Source of the DNA: Vespa crabro
Taxonomy: Eukaryota > Arthropoda > Insecta > Hymenoptera > Vespidae
Reading direction: 5' to 3'
Length of the DNA: 64,000 nucleotides
Assembly: GCF_910589235.1 (NCBI RefSeq)
Contig: NW_025813630.1
Location: forward strand, 1-64,000
This document shows, piece by piece, positions 53,113 to 64,000 of the stretch (its first letter is position 1; each line of letters begins with the position of its first letter). The notes under the pieces were generated by a model. That model was given only the letters and a program-made list of their open reading frames with translations, was not told where the DNA came from and did not search any database. Made by a program: the position numbers and the translations under genes.

Positions 53113-53794
53113 TTTTATTCTTGTTATAATCTTTATTCTGCATCGATAGAATATAAAATCATTGAAATTGAACGAGATTTCAAGTTTTCGTTTTTCGACG
53201 ATACGCGAATATGAGCGAAAAATCGTATATACGATATGAAAGAATGTTAAAAACTTTGATTCCAATATAAAATAGATGTTTGATCTTATGAAATGCAATG
53301 TTCTGAATCGATTGGTAACATTTTTCTAACTGTGGCACAAGTATTATTAAAGATTTCACGATTTTATCTTCGCATATACCGAAATTCGCGTATGTCGATT
53401 ACGTTTTTCGACAATTATCATATGAAAACGCGTATTTAAACATAGTAAAAACGTTATATTCTTGTTTTATTCTTTATTCTGCATCGATAGAATATAAAAT
53501 CATTGAAATTGAACGAGATTTCAAGTTTTCGTTTTTCGACGATACGCGTATATGAACGAAAAATCGTATATACGATATGAAAGAATGTTAAAAACTTTGA
53601 TTCCAATATAAAATAGATGTTTGATCTTATGAAATGCAATGTTCTGAATCGATTGGTAACATTTTTCTAACTGTGGCACAAGTTTTATTAAAGATTTCAC
53701 GATTTTATCTTCGCATATACCGAAATTCGCGTATGTCGATTACGTTTTTCGACAATTATCATATGAAAACGCGTATTTAAACATAGTAAAAACG
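53113..53794 (+). repeat. 6-unit-spaced duplication, copy 2; mosaic haplotype
   Basis: Unit 53113 combines cgttttattc, ataatc and acgcgaatatg, as in unit 26523. Unit 53454 combines gttttattc, atgaacgaaa and agttttatt, as in unit 30615. The pair therefore joins marks otherwise found 78 and 67 units away, and also sits 2046 bp (6 units) after a simpler version at 51067. Confidence 0.78.
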
Positions 53795-55499
53795 TTATAT
53801 TCTTGTTATATTCTTTATTCTGCATCGATAGAATATAAAATCATTGAAATTGTACGAGATTTCAAGTTTTCGTTTTTCGACGATACGCGTATATGAGCGA
53901 AAAATCGTATATACGATATGAAAGAATGTTAAAAACTTTGATTCCAATATAAAATAGATGTTTGATCTTATGAAATGCAATGTTCTGAATCGATTGGTAA
54001 CATTTTTCTAACTGTGGCACAAGTATTATTAAAGATTTCACGATTTTATCTTCGCATATACCGAAATTCGCGTATGTCGATTACGTTTTTCGACAATTAT
54101 CATATGAAAACGCGTATTTAAACATAGTGAAAACGTTATATTCTTGTTATATTCTTTATTCTGCATCGATAGAATATAAAATCATTGAAATTGAACGAGA
54201 TTTCAAGTTTTCGTTTTTCGACGATACGCGTATATGAGCGAAAAATCGTATATACGATATGAAAGAATGTTAAAAACTTTGATTCCAATATAAAATAGAT
54301 GTTTGATCTTATGAAATGCAATGTTCTGAATCGATTGGTAACATTTTTCTAACTGTGGCACAAGTATTATTAAAGATTTCACGATTTTATCTTCGCATAT
54401 ACCGAAATTCGCGTATGTCGATTACGTTTTTCGACAATTATCATATGAAAACGCGTATTTAAACATAGTAAAAACGTTATATTCTTGTTATATTCTTTAT
54501 TCTGCATCGATAGAATATAAAATCATTGAAATTGAACGAGATTTCAAGTTTTCGTTTTTCGACGATACGCGTATATGAGCGAAAAATCGTATATACGATA
54601 TGAAAGAATGTTAAAAACTTTGATTCCAATATAAAATAGATGTTTGATCTTATGAAATGCAATGTTCTGAATCGATTGGTAACATTTTTCTAACTGTGGC
54701 ACAAGTATTATTAAAGATTTCACGATTTTATCTTCGCATATACCGAAATTCGCGTATGTCGATTACGTTTTTCGACAATTATCATATGAAAACGCGTATT
54801 TAAACATAGTAAAAACGTTATATTCTTGTTATATTCTTTATTCTGCATCGATAGAATATAAAATCATTGAAATTGAACGAGATTTCAAGTTTTCGTTTTT
54901 CGACGATACGCGTATATGAGCGAAAAATCGTATATACGATATGAAAGAATGTTAAAAACTTTGATTCCAATATAAAATAGATGTTTGATCTTATGAAATG
55001 CAATGTTCTGAATCGATTGGTAACATTTTTCTAACTGTGGCACAAGTATTATTAAAGATTTCACGATTTTATCTTCGCATATACCGAAATTCGCGTATGT
55101 CGATTACGTTTTTCGACAATTATCATATGAAAACGCGTATTTAAACATAGTAAAAACGTTATATTCTTGTTATATTCTTTATTCTGCATCGATAGAATAT
55201 AAAATCATTGAAATTGAACGAGATTTCAAGTTTTCGTTTTTCGACAATACGCGTATATGAGCGAAAAATCGCATATACGATATGAAAGAATGTTAAAAAC
55301 TTTGATTCCAATATAAAATAGATGTTTGATCTTATGAAATGCAATGTTCTGAATCGATTGGTAACATTTTTCTAACTGTGGCACAAGTATTATTAAAGAT
55401 TTCACGATTTTATCTTCGCATATACCGAAATTCGCGTATGTCGATTACGTTTTTCGACAATTATCATATGAAAACGCGTATTTAAACATAGTAAAAACG

Positions 55500-55840
55500 T
55501 TATATTCTTGTTATATTCTTTATTCTTCATCGATAGAATATAAAATCATTGAAATTGAACGAGATTTCAAGTTTTTGTTTTTCGACGATACGCGTATATG
55601 AGCGAAAAATCGTATATACGATATGAAAGAATGTTAAAAACTTTGATTCCAATATAGAATAGATGTTTGATCTTATGAAATGCAATGTTCTGAATCGATT
55701 GGTAACATTTTTCTAACTGTGGCACAAGTATTAATAAAGATTTCACGATTTTATCTTCGCATATACCGAAATTCGCGTATGTCGATTACGTTTTTCGACA
55801 ATTATCATATGAAAACGCGTATTTAAACATAGTAAAAACG
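55500..55840 (+). repeat. Unit combining tattcttcat and atatagaatag
   Basis: These two marks sit in successive units at 28910/29251 and 31638/31979, but occur together in this single unit. gtttttgttt and attaataaag are private. This is the pattern expected if an exchange removed one unit between the two marks. Confidence 0.6.
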
Positions 55841-56181
55841 TTATATTCTTGTTATATTCTTTATTCTGCATCGATAGAATATAAAATCATTGAAATTGAA
55901 CGAGATTTCAAGTTTTCGTTTTTCGACGATACGCGTATATGAGCGAAAAATCGTATATACGATATGAAAGAAAGTTAAAAACTTTGATTCCAATATAAAA
56001 TAGATGTTTGATCTTATGAAATGCAATGTTCTGAATCGATTGGTAACATTTTTCTAACTGTGGCACAAGTATTATTAAAGATTTCACGATTTTAACTTCG
56101 CATATACCGAAATTCGCGTATGTCGATTACGTTTTTCGACAATTATCATATGAAAACGCGTATTTAAACATAGTAAAAACG

Positions 56182-57886
56182 TTATATTCTTGTTATATTC
56201 TTTATTCTGCATCGATAGAATATAAAATCATTGAAATTGAACGAGATTTCAAGTTTTCGTTTTTCGACGATACGCGTATATGAGCGAAAAATCGTATATA
56301 CGATATGAAAGAATGTTAAAAACTTTGATTCCAATATAAAATAGATGTTTGATCTTATGAAATGCAATGTTCTGAATCGATTGGTAACATTTTTCTAACT
56401 GTGGCACAAGTATTATTAAAGATTTCACGATTTTATCTTCGCATATACCGAAATTCGCGTATGTCGATTACGTTTTTCGACAATTATCATATGAAAACGC
56501 GTATTTAAACATAGTAAAAACGTTATATTCTTGTTATATTCTTTATTCTGCATCGATAGAATATAAAATCATTGAAATTGAACGAGATTTCAAGTTTTCG
56601 TTTTTCGACGATACGCGTATATGAGCGAAAAATCGTATATACGATATGAAAGAATGTTAAAAACTTTGATTCCAATATAAAATAGATGTTTGATCTTATG
56701 AAATGCAATGTTCTGAATCGATTGGTAACATTTTTCTAACTGTGGCACAAGTATTATTAAAGATTTCACGATTTTATCTTCGCATATACCGAAATTCGCG
56801 TATGTCGATTACGTTTTTCGACAATTATCATATGAAAACGCGTATTTAAACATAGTAAAAACGTTATATTCTTGTTATATTCTTTATTCTGCATCGATAG
56901 AATATAAAATCATTGAAATTGAACGAGATTTCAAGTTTTCGTTTTTCGACGATACGCGTATATGAGCGAAAAATCGTATATACGATATGAAAGAATGTTA
57001 AAAACTTTGATTCCAATATAAAATAGATGTTTGATCTTATGAAATGCAATGTTCTGAATCGATTGGTAACATTTTTCTAACTGTGGCACAAGTATTATTA
57101 AAGATTTCACGATTTTATCTTCGCATATACCGAAATTCGCGTATGTCGATTACGTTTTTCGACAATTATCATATGAAAACGCGTATTTAAACATAGTAAA
57201 AACGTTATATTCTTGTTATATTCTTTATTCTGCATCGATAGAATATAAAATCATTGAAATTGAACGAGATTTCAAGTTTTCGTTTTTCGACGATACGCGT
57301 ATATGAGCGAAAAATCGTATATACGATATGAAAGAATGTTAAAAACTTTGATTCCAATATAAAATAGATGTTTGATCTTATGAAATGCAATGTTCTGAAT
57401 CGATTGGTAACATTTTTCTAACTGTGGCACAAGTATTATTAAAGATTTCACGATTTTATCTTCGCATATACCGAAATTCGCGTATGTCGATTACGTTTTT
57501 CGACAATTATCATATGAAAACGCGTATTTAAACATAGTAAAAACGTTATATTCTTGTTATATTCTTTATTCTGCATCGATAGAATATAAAATCATTGAAA
57601 TTGAACGAGATTTCAAGTTTTCGTTTTTCGACGATACGCGTATATGAGCGAAAAATCGTATATACGATATGAAAGAATGTTAAAAACTTTGATTCCAATA
57701 TAAAATAGATGTTTGATCTTATGAAATGCAATGTTCTGAATCGATTGGTAACATTTTTCTAACTGTGGCACAAGTATTATTAAAGATTTCACGATTTTAT
57801 CTTCGCATATACCGAAATTCGCGTATGTCGATTACGTTTTTCGACAATTATCATATGAAAACGCGTATTTAAACATAGTAAAAACG
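56182..57886 (+). repeat. Five consecutive apparently identical units
   Basis: I found no substitution or indel in units 56182, 56523, 56864, 57205 and 57546. They are flanked by lightly changed units (gaaagaaag near 55970; gttttattc near 57895). This is the most homogeneous run I noticed, suggesting recent local amplification or a consensus-forced assembly. Confidence 0.7.
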
Positions 57887-60800
57887 TTATATTCTTGTTT
57901 TATTCTTTATTCTGCATCGATAGAATATAAAATCATTGAAATTGAACGAGATTTCAAGTTTTCGTTTTTCGACGATACGCGTATATGAGCGAAAAATCGT
58001 ATATACGATATGAAAGAATGTTAAAAACTTTGATTCCAATATAAAATAGATGTTTGATCTTATGAAATGCAATGTTCTGAATCGATTGGTAACATTTTTC
58101 TAACTGTGGCACAAGTATTATTAAAGATTTTACGATTTTATCTTCGCATATACCGAAATTCGCGTATGTCGATTACGTTTTTCGACAATTATCATATGAA
58201 AACGCGTATTTAAACATAGTAAAAACGTTATATTCTTGTTATATTCTTTATTCTGCATCGATAGAATATAAAATCATTGAAATTGAACGAGATTTCAAGT
58301 TTTCGTTTTTCGACGATACGCGTATATGAGCGAAAAATCGTATATACGATATGAAAGAATGTTAAAAACTTTGATTCCAATATAAAATAGATGTTTGATC
58401 TTATGAAATGCAATGTTCTGAATCGATTGGTAACATTTTTCTAACTGTGGCACAAGTATTATTAAAGATTTCACGATTTTATCTTCGCATATACCGAAAT
58501 TCGCGTATGTCGATTACGTTTTTCGACAATTATCATATGAAAACGCGTATTTAAACATAGTAAAAACGTTATATTCTTGTTATATTCTTTATTCTGCATC
58601 GATAGAATATAAAATCATTGAAATTGAACGAGATTTCAAGTTTTCGTTTTTCGACGATACGCGTATATGAGCGAAAAATCGTATATACGATATGAAAGAA
58701 TGTTAAAAACTTTGATTCCAATATAAAATAGATGTTTGATCTTATGAAATGCAATGTTCTGAATCGATTGGTAACATTTTTCTAACTGTGGCACAAGTAT
58801 TATTAAAGATTTCACGATTTTATATTCGCATATACCGAAATTCGCGTATGTCGATTACGTTTTTCGACAATTATCATATGAAAACGCGTATTTAAACATA
58901 GTAAAAACGTTATATTCTTGTTATATTCTTTATTCTGCATCGATAGAATATAAAATCATTGAAATTGAACGAGATTTCAAGTTTTCGTTTTTCGACGATA
59001 CGCGTATATGAGCGAAAAATCGTATATACGATATGAAAGAATGTTAAAAACTTTGATTCCAATATAAAATAGATGTTTGATCTTATGAAATGCAATGTTC
59101 TGAATCGATTGGTAACATTTTTCTAACTGTGGCACAAGTATTATTAAAGATTTCACGATTTTATCTTCGCATATACCGAAATTCGCGTATGTCGATTACG
59201 TTTTTCGACAATTATCATATGAAAACGCGTATTTAAACATAGTAAAAACGTTATATTCTTGTTATATTCTTTATTCTGCATCGATAGAATATAAAATCAT
59301 TGAAATCGAACGAGATTTCAAGTTTTCGTTTTTCGACGATACGCGTATATGAGCGAAAAATCGTATATACGATATGAAAGAATGTTAAAAACTTTGATTC
59401 CAATATAAAATAGATGTTTGATCTTATGAAATGCAATGATCTGAATCGATTGGTAACATTTTTCTAACTGTGGCACAAGTATTATTAAAGATTTCACGAT
59501 TTTATCTTCGCATATACCGAAATTCGCGTATGTCGATTACGTTTTTCGACAATTATCATATGAAAACGCGTATTTAAACATAGTAAAAACGTTATATTCT
59601 TGTTATATTCTTTATTCTGCATCGATAGAATATAAAATCATTGAAATTGAACGAGATTTCAAGTTTTCGTTTTTCGACGATACGCGTATATGAGCGAAAA
59701 ATCGTATATACGATATGAAAGAATGTTAAAAACTTTGATTCCAATATAAAATAGATGTTTGATCTTATGAAATGCAATGTTCTGAATCGATTGGTAACAT
59801 TTTTCTAACTGTGGCACAAGTATTATTAAAGATTTCACGATTTTATCTTCGCATATACCGAAATTCGCGTATGTCGATTACGTTTTTCGACAATTATCAT
59901 ATGAAAACGCGTATTTAAACATAGTAAAAACGTTATATTCTTGTTATATTCTTTATTCTGCATCGATAGAATATAAAATCATTGAAATTGAACGAGATTT
60001 CAAGTTTTCGTTTTTCGACGATACGCGTATATGAGCGAAAAATCGTATATACGATATGAAAGAATGTTAAAAACTTTGATTCCAATATAAAATAGATGTT
60101 TGATCTTATGAAATGCAATGTTCTGAATCGATTGGTAACATTTTTCTAACTGTGGCACAAGTATTATTAAAGATTTCACGATTTTATCTTCGCATATACT
60201 GAAATTCGCGTATGTCGATTACGTTTTTCGACAATTATCATATGAAAACGCGTATTTAAACATAGTAAAAACGTTATATTCTTGTTATATTCTTTATTCT
60301 GCATCGATAGAATATAAAATCATTGAAATTGAACGAGATTTCAAGTTTTCGTTTTTCGACGATACGCGTATATGAGCGAAAAATCGTATATACGATATGA
60401 AAGAATGTTAAAAACTTTGATTCCAATATAAAATAGATGTTTGATCTTATGAAATGCAATGTTCTGAATCGATTGGTAACATTTTTCTAACTGTGGCACA
60501 AGTATTATTAAAGATTTCACGATTTTATCTTCGCATATACCGAAATTCGCGTATGTCGATTACGTTTTTCGACAATTATCATATGAAAACGCGTATTTAA
60601 ACATAGTAAAAACGTTATATTCTTGTTATATTCTTTATTCTGCATCGATAGAATATAAAATCATTGAAATTGAACGAAATTTCAAGTTTTCGTTTTTCGA
60701 CGATACGCGTATATGAGCGAAAAATCGTATATACGATATGAAAGAATGTTAAAAACTTTGATTCCAATATAAAATAGATGTTTGATCTTATGAAATGCAA

Positions 60801-61170
60801 TGTTCTGAATCGATTGGTAACATTTTTCTAACTGTGGCACAAGTATTATTAAAGATTTCACGATTTTATCTTCGCATATACCGAAATTCGCGTATGTCGA
60901 TTACGTTTTTCGACAATTATCATATGAAAACGCGTATTTAAACATAGTAAAAACGTTATATTCTTGTTATATTCTTTATTCTGCATCGATAGAATATAAA
61001 ATCAATGAAATTGAACGAGATTTCAAGTTTTCGTTTTTCGACGATACGCGTATATGAGCGAAAAATCGTATATACGATATGAAAGAATGTTAAAAACTTT
61101 GATTCCAATATAAAATAGATGTTTGATCTTATGAAATGCAATGTTCTGAATCGATTGGTAACATTTTTCT

Positions 61171-61815
61171 AACTGTGACACAAGTATTATTAAAGATTTC
61201 ACGATTTTATCTGCGCATATACCGAAATTCGCGGATGTCGATTACGTTTTCGACAATTATCATATGAAAACGCGTATTTAAACATAGTAAAAACGTTATA
61301 TTCTTGTTATATTCTTTATTCTGCATCGATAGAATATAAAATCATTGAAATTGAACGAGATTTCAAGTTTTCGTTTTTCGACGATACGCGTATATGAGCG
61401 AAAAATCGTATATACGATATGAAAGAATGTTAAAAACTTAGATTCCAATATAAAATAGATGTTTGATCTTATGAAATGCAATGTTCTGAATCGATTGGTA
61501 ACATTTCTCTAACTGTGGCACAAGTATTATTAAAGATTTCACGATTTTATCTTCGCATATACCGAAATTCGCGTATGTCGATTACGTTTTTCGACAATTA
61601 TCATATGAAAACGCGTATTTAAACATAGTAAAAACGTTATATTCTTGTTATATTCTTTATTTTGCATCGATAGAATATAAAATCATTGAAATTGAACGAG
61701 ATTTCAAGTTTTCGTTTTTCGACGATACGCGTATATGAGCGAAAAATCGTATATACGATATGAAAGAATGTTAAAAACTTTGATTCCAATATAAAATAGA
61801 TGTTTGATCTTATGA
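61171..61815 (+). repeat. Distant copy of 20-21 kb variants
   Basis: Type B marks gtgacac, ctgcgcat and gcggatg in unit 60956 (340 bp, one T missing near 61249) are followed by aacatttctc (61500) and ctttattttg (61655). The second pair matches 19.6 and 21.3 kb at identical 155-bp spacing, 118 units from the nearer copy. The type B tail lies one unit before it here and two units before it at 20.6 kb. Confidence 0.75.
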
Positions 61816-62318
61816 AATGCAATGTTCTGAATCGATTGGTAACATTTTTCTAACTGTGGCACAAGTATTATTAAAGATTTCACGATTTTATCTTCGCATA
61901 TACCGAAATTCGCGTATGTCGATTACGTTTTTCGACAATTATCATATGAAAACGCGTATTTAAACATAGTAAAAACGTTATATTCTTGTTATATTCTTTA
62001 TTCTGCATCGATAGAATATAAAATCATTGAAATTGAACGAGATTTCAAGTTTTCGTTTTTCGACGATACGCGTATATGAGCGAAAAATCGTTTATACGAT
62101 ATGAAAGAATGTTAAAAACTTTGATTCCAATATAAAATAGATGTTTGATCTTATGAAATGCAATGTTCTGAATCGATTGGTAACATTTTTCTAACTGTGG
62201 CACAAGTATTATTAAAGATTTCACGATTTTATCTTCGCATATACCGAAATTCGCGTATGTCGATTACGCTTTTCGACAATTATCATATGAAAACGCGTAT
62301 TTAAACATAGTAAAAACG

Positions 62319-62659
62319 TTATATTCTTGTTATATTCTTTATTCTGCATCGATAGAATATAAAATCATTGAAATGGAACGAGATTTCAAGTTTTCGTTTT
62401 TCGACGATACGCGTATATGAGCGAAAAATCGTATATACGATATGAAAGAATGTTAAAAACTTTGATTCCAATATAAAATAGATGTTTGATCTTATGAAAT
62501 GCAATGTTCTGAATCGATTGGTAACATTTTTCTAACTGTGGCACAAGTATTATTAAAGATTTCACGATTTTATCTTCGCATATACCGAAATTCGCGTATG
62601 TCGATTACGTTTTTCGACAATTATCATATGAAAACGCGTATTTAAACATAGTAAAAACG
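62319..62659 (+). repeat. 3-unit-spaced duplication, copy 1
   Basis: It is marked by 'aaatggaacg' (62371) in place of aaattgaacg. The mark recurs at 63394, exactly 1023 bp (3 units) later. Confidence 0.65.
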
Positions 62660-63341
62660 TTATATTCTTGTTATATTCTTTATTCTGCATCGATAGAATA
62701 TAAAATCATTGAAATTGAACGAGATTTCAAGTTTTCGTTTTTCGACGATACGCGTATATGAGCGAAAAATCGTATATACGATATGAAAGAATGTTAAAAA
62801 CTTTGATTCCAATATAAAATAGATGTTTGATCTTATGAAATGCAATGTTCTGAATCGATTGGTAACATTTTTCTAACTGTGGCACAAGTATTATTAAAGA
62901 TTTCACGATTTTATCTTCGCATATACCGAAATTCGCGTATGTCGATTACGTTTTTCGACAATTATCATATGAAAACGCGTATTTAAACATAGTAAAAACG
63001 TTATATTCTTGTTATATTCTTTATTCTGCATCGATAGAATATAAAATCATTGAAATTGAACGAGATTTCAAGTTTTCGTTTTTCGACGATACGCGTATAT
63101 GAGCGAAAAATCGTATATACGATATGAAAGAATGTTAAAAACTTTGATTCCAATATAAAATAGATGTTTGATCTTATGAAATGCAATGTTCTGAATCGAT
63201 TGGTAACATTTTTCTAACTGTGGCACAAGTATTATTAAAGATTTCACGATTTTATCTTCGCATATACCGAAATTCGCGTATGTCGATTACGTTTTTCGAC
63301 AATTATCATATGAAAACGCGTATTTAAACATAGTAAAAACG

Positions 63342-63682
63342 TTATATTCTTGTTATATTCTTTATTCTGCATCGATAGAATATAAAATCATTGAAATGGA
63401 ACGAGATTTCAAGTTTTCGTTTTTCGACGATACGCGTATATGAGCGAAAAATCGTATATACGATATGAAAGAATGTTAAAAACTTTGATTCCAATATAAA
63501 ATAGATGTTTGATCTTATGAAATGCAATGTTCTGAATCGATTGGTAACATTTTTCTAACTGTGGCACAAGTATTATTAAAGATTTCACGATTTTATCTTC
63601 GCATATACCGAAATTCGCGTATGTCGATTACGTTTTTCGACAATTATCATATGAAAACGCGTATTTAAACATAGTAAAAACG
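63342..63682 (+). repeat. 3-unit-spaced duplication, copy 2
   Basis: It carries the same aaatggaacg substitution as unit 62319 and no other change that I see. A single shared base is weaker evidence than the multi-marker series elsewhere. Confidence 0.6.
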
Positions 63683-64000
63683 TTATATTCTTGTTATATT
63701 CTTTATTCTGCATCGATAGAATATAAAATCATTGAAATTGAACGAGATTTCAAGTTTTCGTTTTTCGACGATACGCGTATATGAGCGAAAAATCGTATAT
63801 ACGATATGAAAGAATGTTAAAAACTTTGATTCCAATATAAAATAGATGTTTGATCTTATGAAATGCAATGTTCTGAATCGATTGGTAACATTTTTCTAAC
63901 TGTGGCACAAGTATTATTAAAGATTTCACGATTTTATCTTCGCATATACCGAAATCCGCGTATGTCGATTACGTTTTTCGACAATTATCATATGAAAACG

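Larger units (their letters stand above)
1..64000. repeat. Tandem satellite array, 341-bp unit, about 187.7 copies
   Basis: Every part of the window is the same 341-bp unit in the same orientation. Starting units at 'ttatattcttg' gives boundaries at 256, 598, 939 and so on to 63683. From 4011 to 63683 there are 175 units with a net length deficit of 3 bp, fully explained by six +1, seven -1 and one -2 units. The first and last bases fall inside units, so neither array edge is visible. No gene-like, transposon-like or unique interval interrupts it. Such arrays usually form centromeric, pericentromeric or other constitutive heterochromatin; that location is inference, since nothing here proves centromere function. 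The family was not recognised. Confidence 0.99.

Noticed and set aside
1..64000. CRISPR array
   Set aside because: The repeat is 341 bp with no unique spacers and no cas genes; copies abut directly.
1..64000. Transposon or integrated virus
   Set aside because: No long open frame, no terminal repeats at a boundary, no target-site duplications and no interruption of unit phase anywhere.

Overview
The whole 64 kb window is one uninterrupted array of tandem satellite DNA. The unit is 341 bp, all copies are head to tail in one orientation, and the array runs off both ends of the window in mid-unit. Placing unit boundaries at the recurrent 'ttatattcttg' gives 186 complete units (256 to 63682) plus partial units at 1-255 and 63683-64000. 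Of the 186, 165 are exactly 341 bp and the rest are 339-343 bp. Units I compared mostly differ from the consensus at 0 to about 5 positions. I found no protein gene, RNA gene, transposon, CRISPR array or unique sequence.

Organism: long homogeneous arrays of a nucleosome-scale unit are typical of eukaryotic centromeric or pericentromeric heterochromatin. The consensus is AT-rich (98 G+C of 341, about 29%) yet carries 22 CpG where about 7 are expected from base content (ratio about 3.1). That argues against vertebrates and plants, whose methylated satellites lose CpG, and fits genomes with little repeat methylation. Hymenopteran insects, which have AT-rich, CpG-rich genomes, are my best guess, held weakly. 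I do not recognise the satellite as a named family.

Layout. 1-4010: same unit, but about sixteen one-base indels, far denser than elsewhere. 4011-9470: homogeneous, with 5-unit and roughly 12-unit duplications. 9.5-24.5 kb: mosaic zone where a second subtype (type B) is interspersed, with 4- and 5-unit duplications. 24.5-33 kb: homogeneous background with an 8-unit-spaced segmental duplication. 33-50 kb: the most structured part, with 340-bp deletion-class units and a variant series repeated at 12-unit spacing, plus an older copy 24 units upstream. 50-61 kb: very homogeneous, including five consecutive units with no difference I could find. 61-64 kb: a few variants shared with the 20 kb region, then a 3-unit-spaced duplication.

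Unit anatomy: an 11-bp tandem duplication at the chosen start; two half-units sharing five short colinear boxes, suggesting descent from a ~170-bp dimer; a 45-bp cluster of nested dyad symmetries; and A/T tracts roughly in helical phase in the second half. The nested spacings (3, 4, 5, 6, 8, 12, 24, 67, 78 and 118 units) fit repeated unequal exchange and gene conversion rather than one fixed higher-order repeat. I see no new enzymatic or defence system; what merits attention is the satellite's architecture and evolution.
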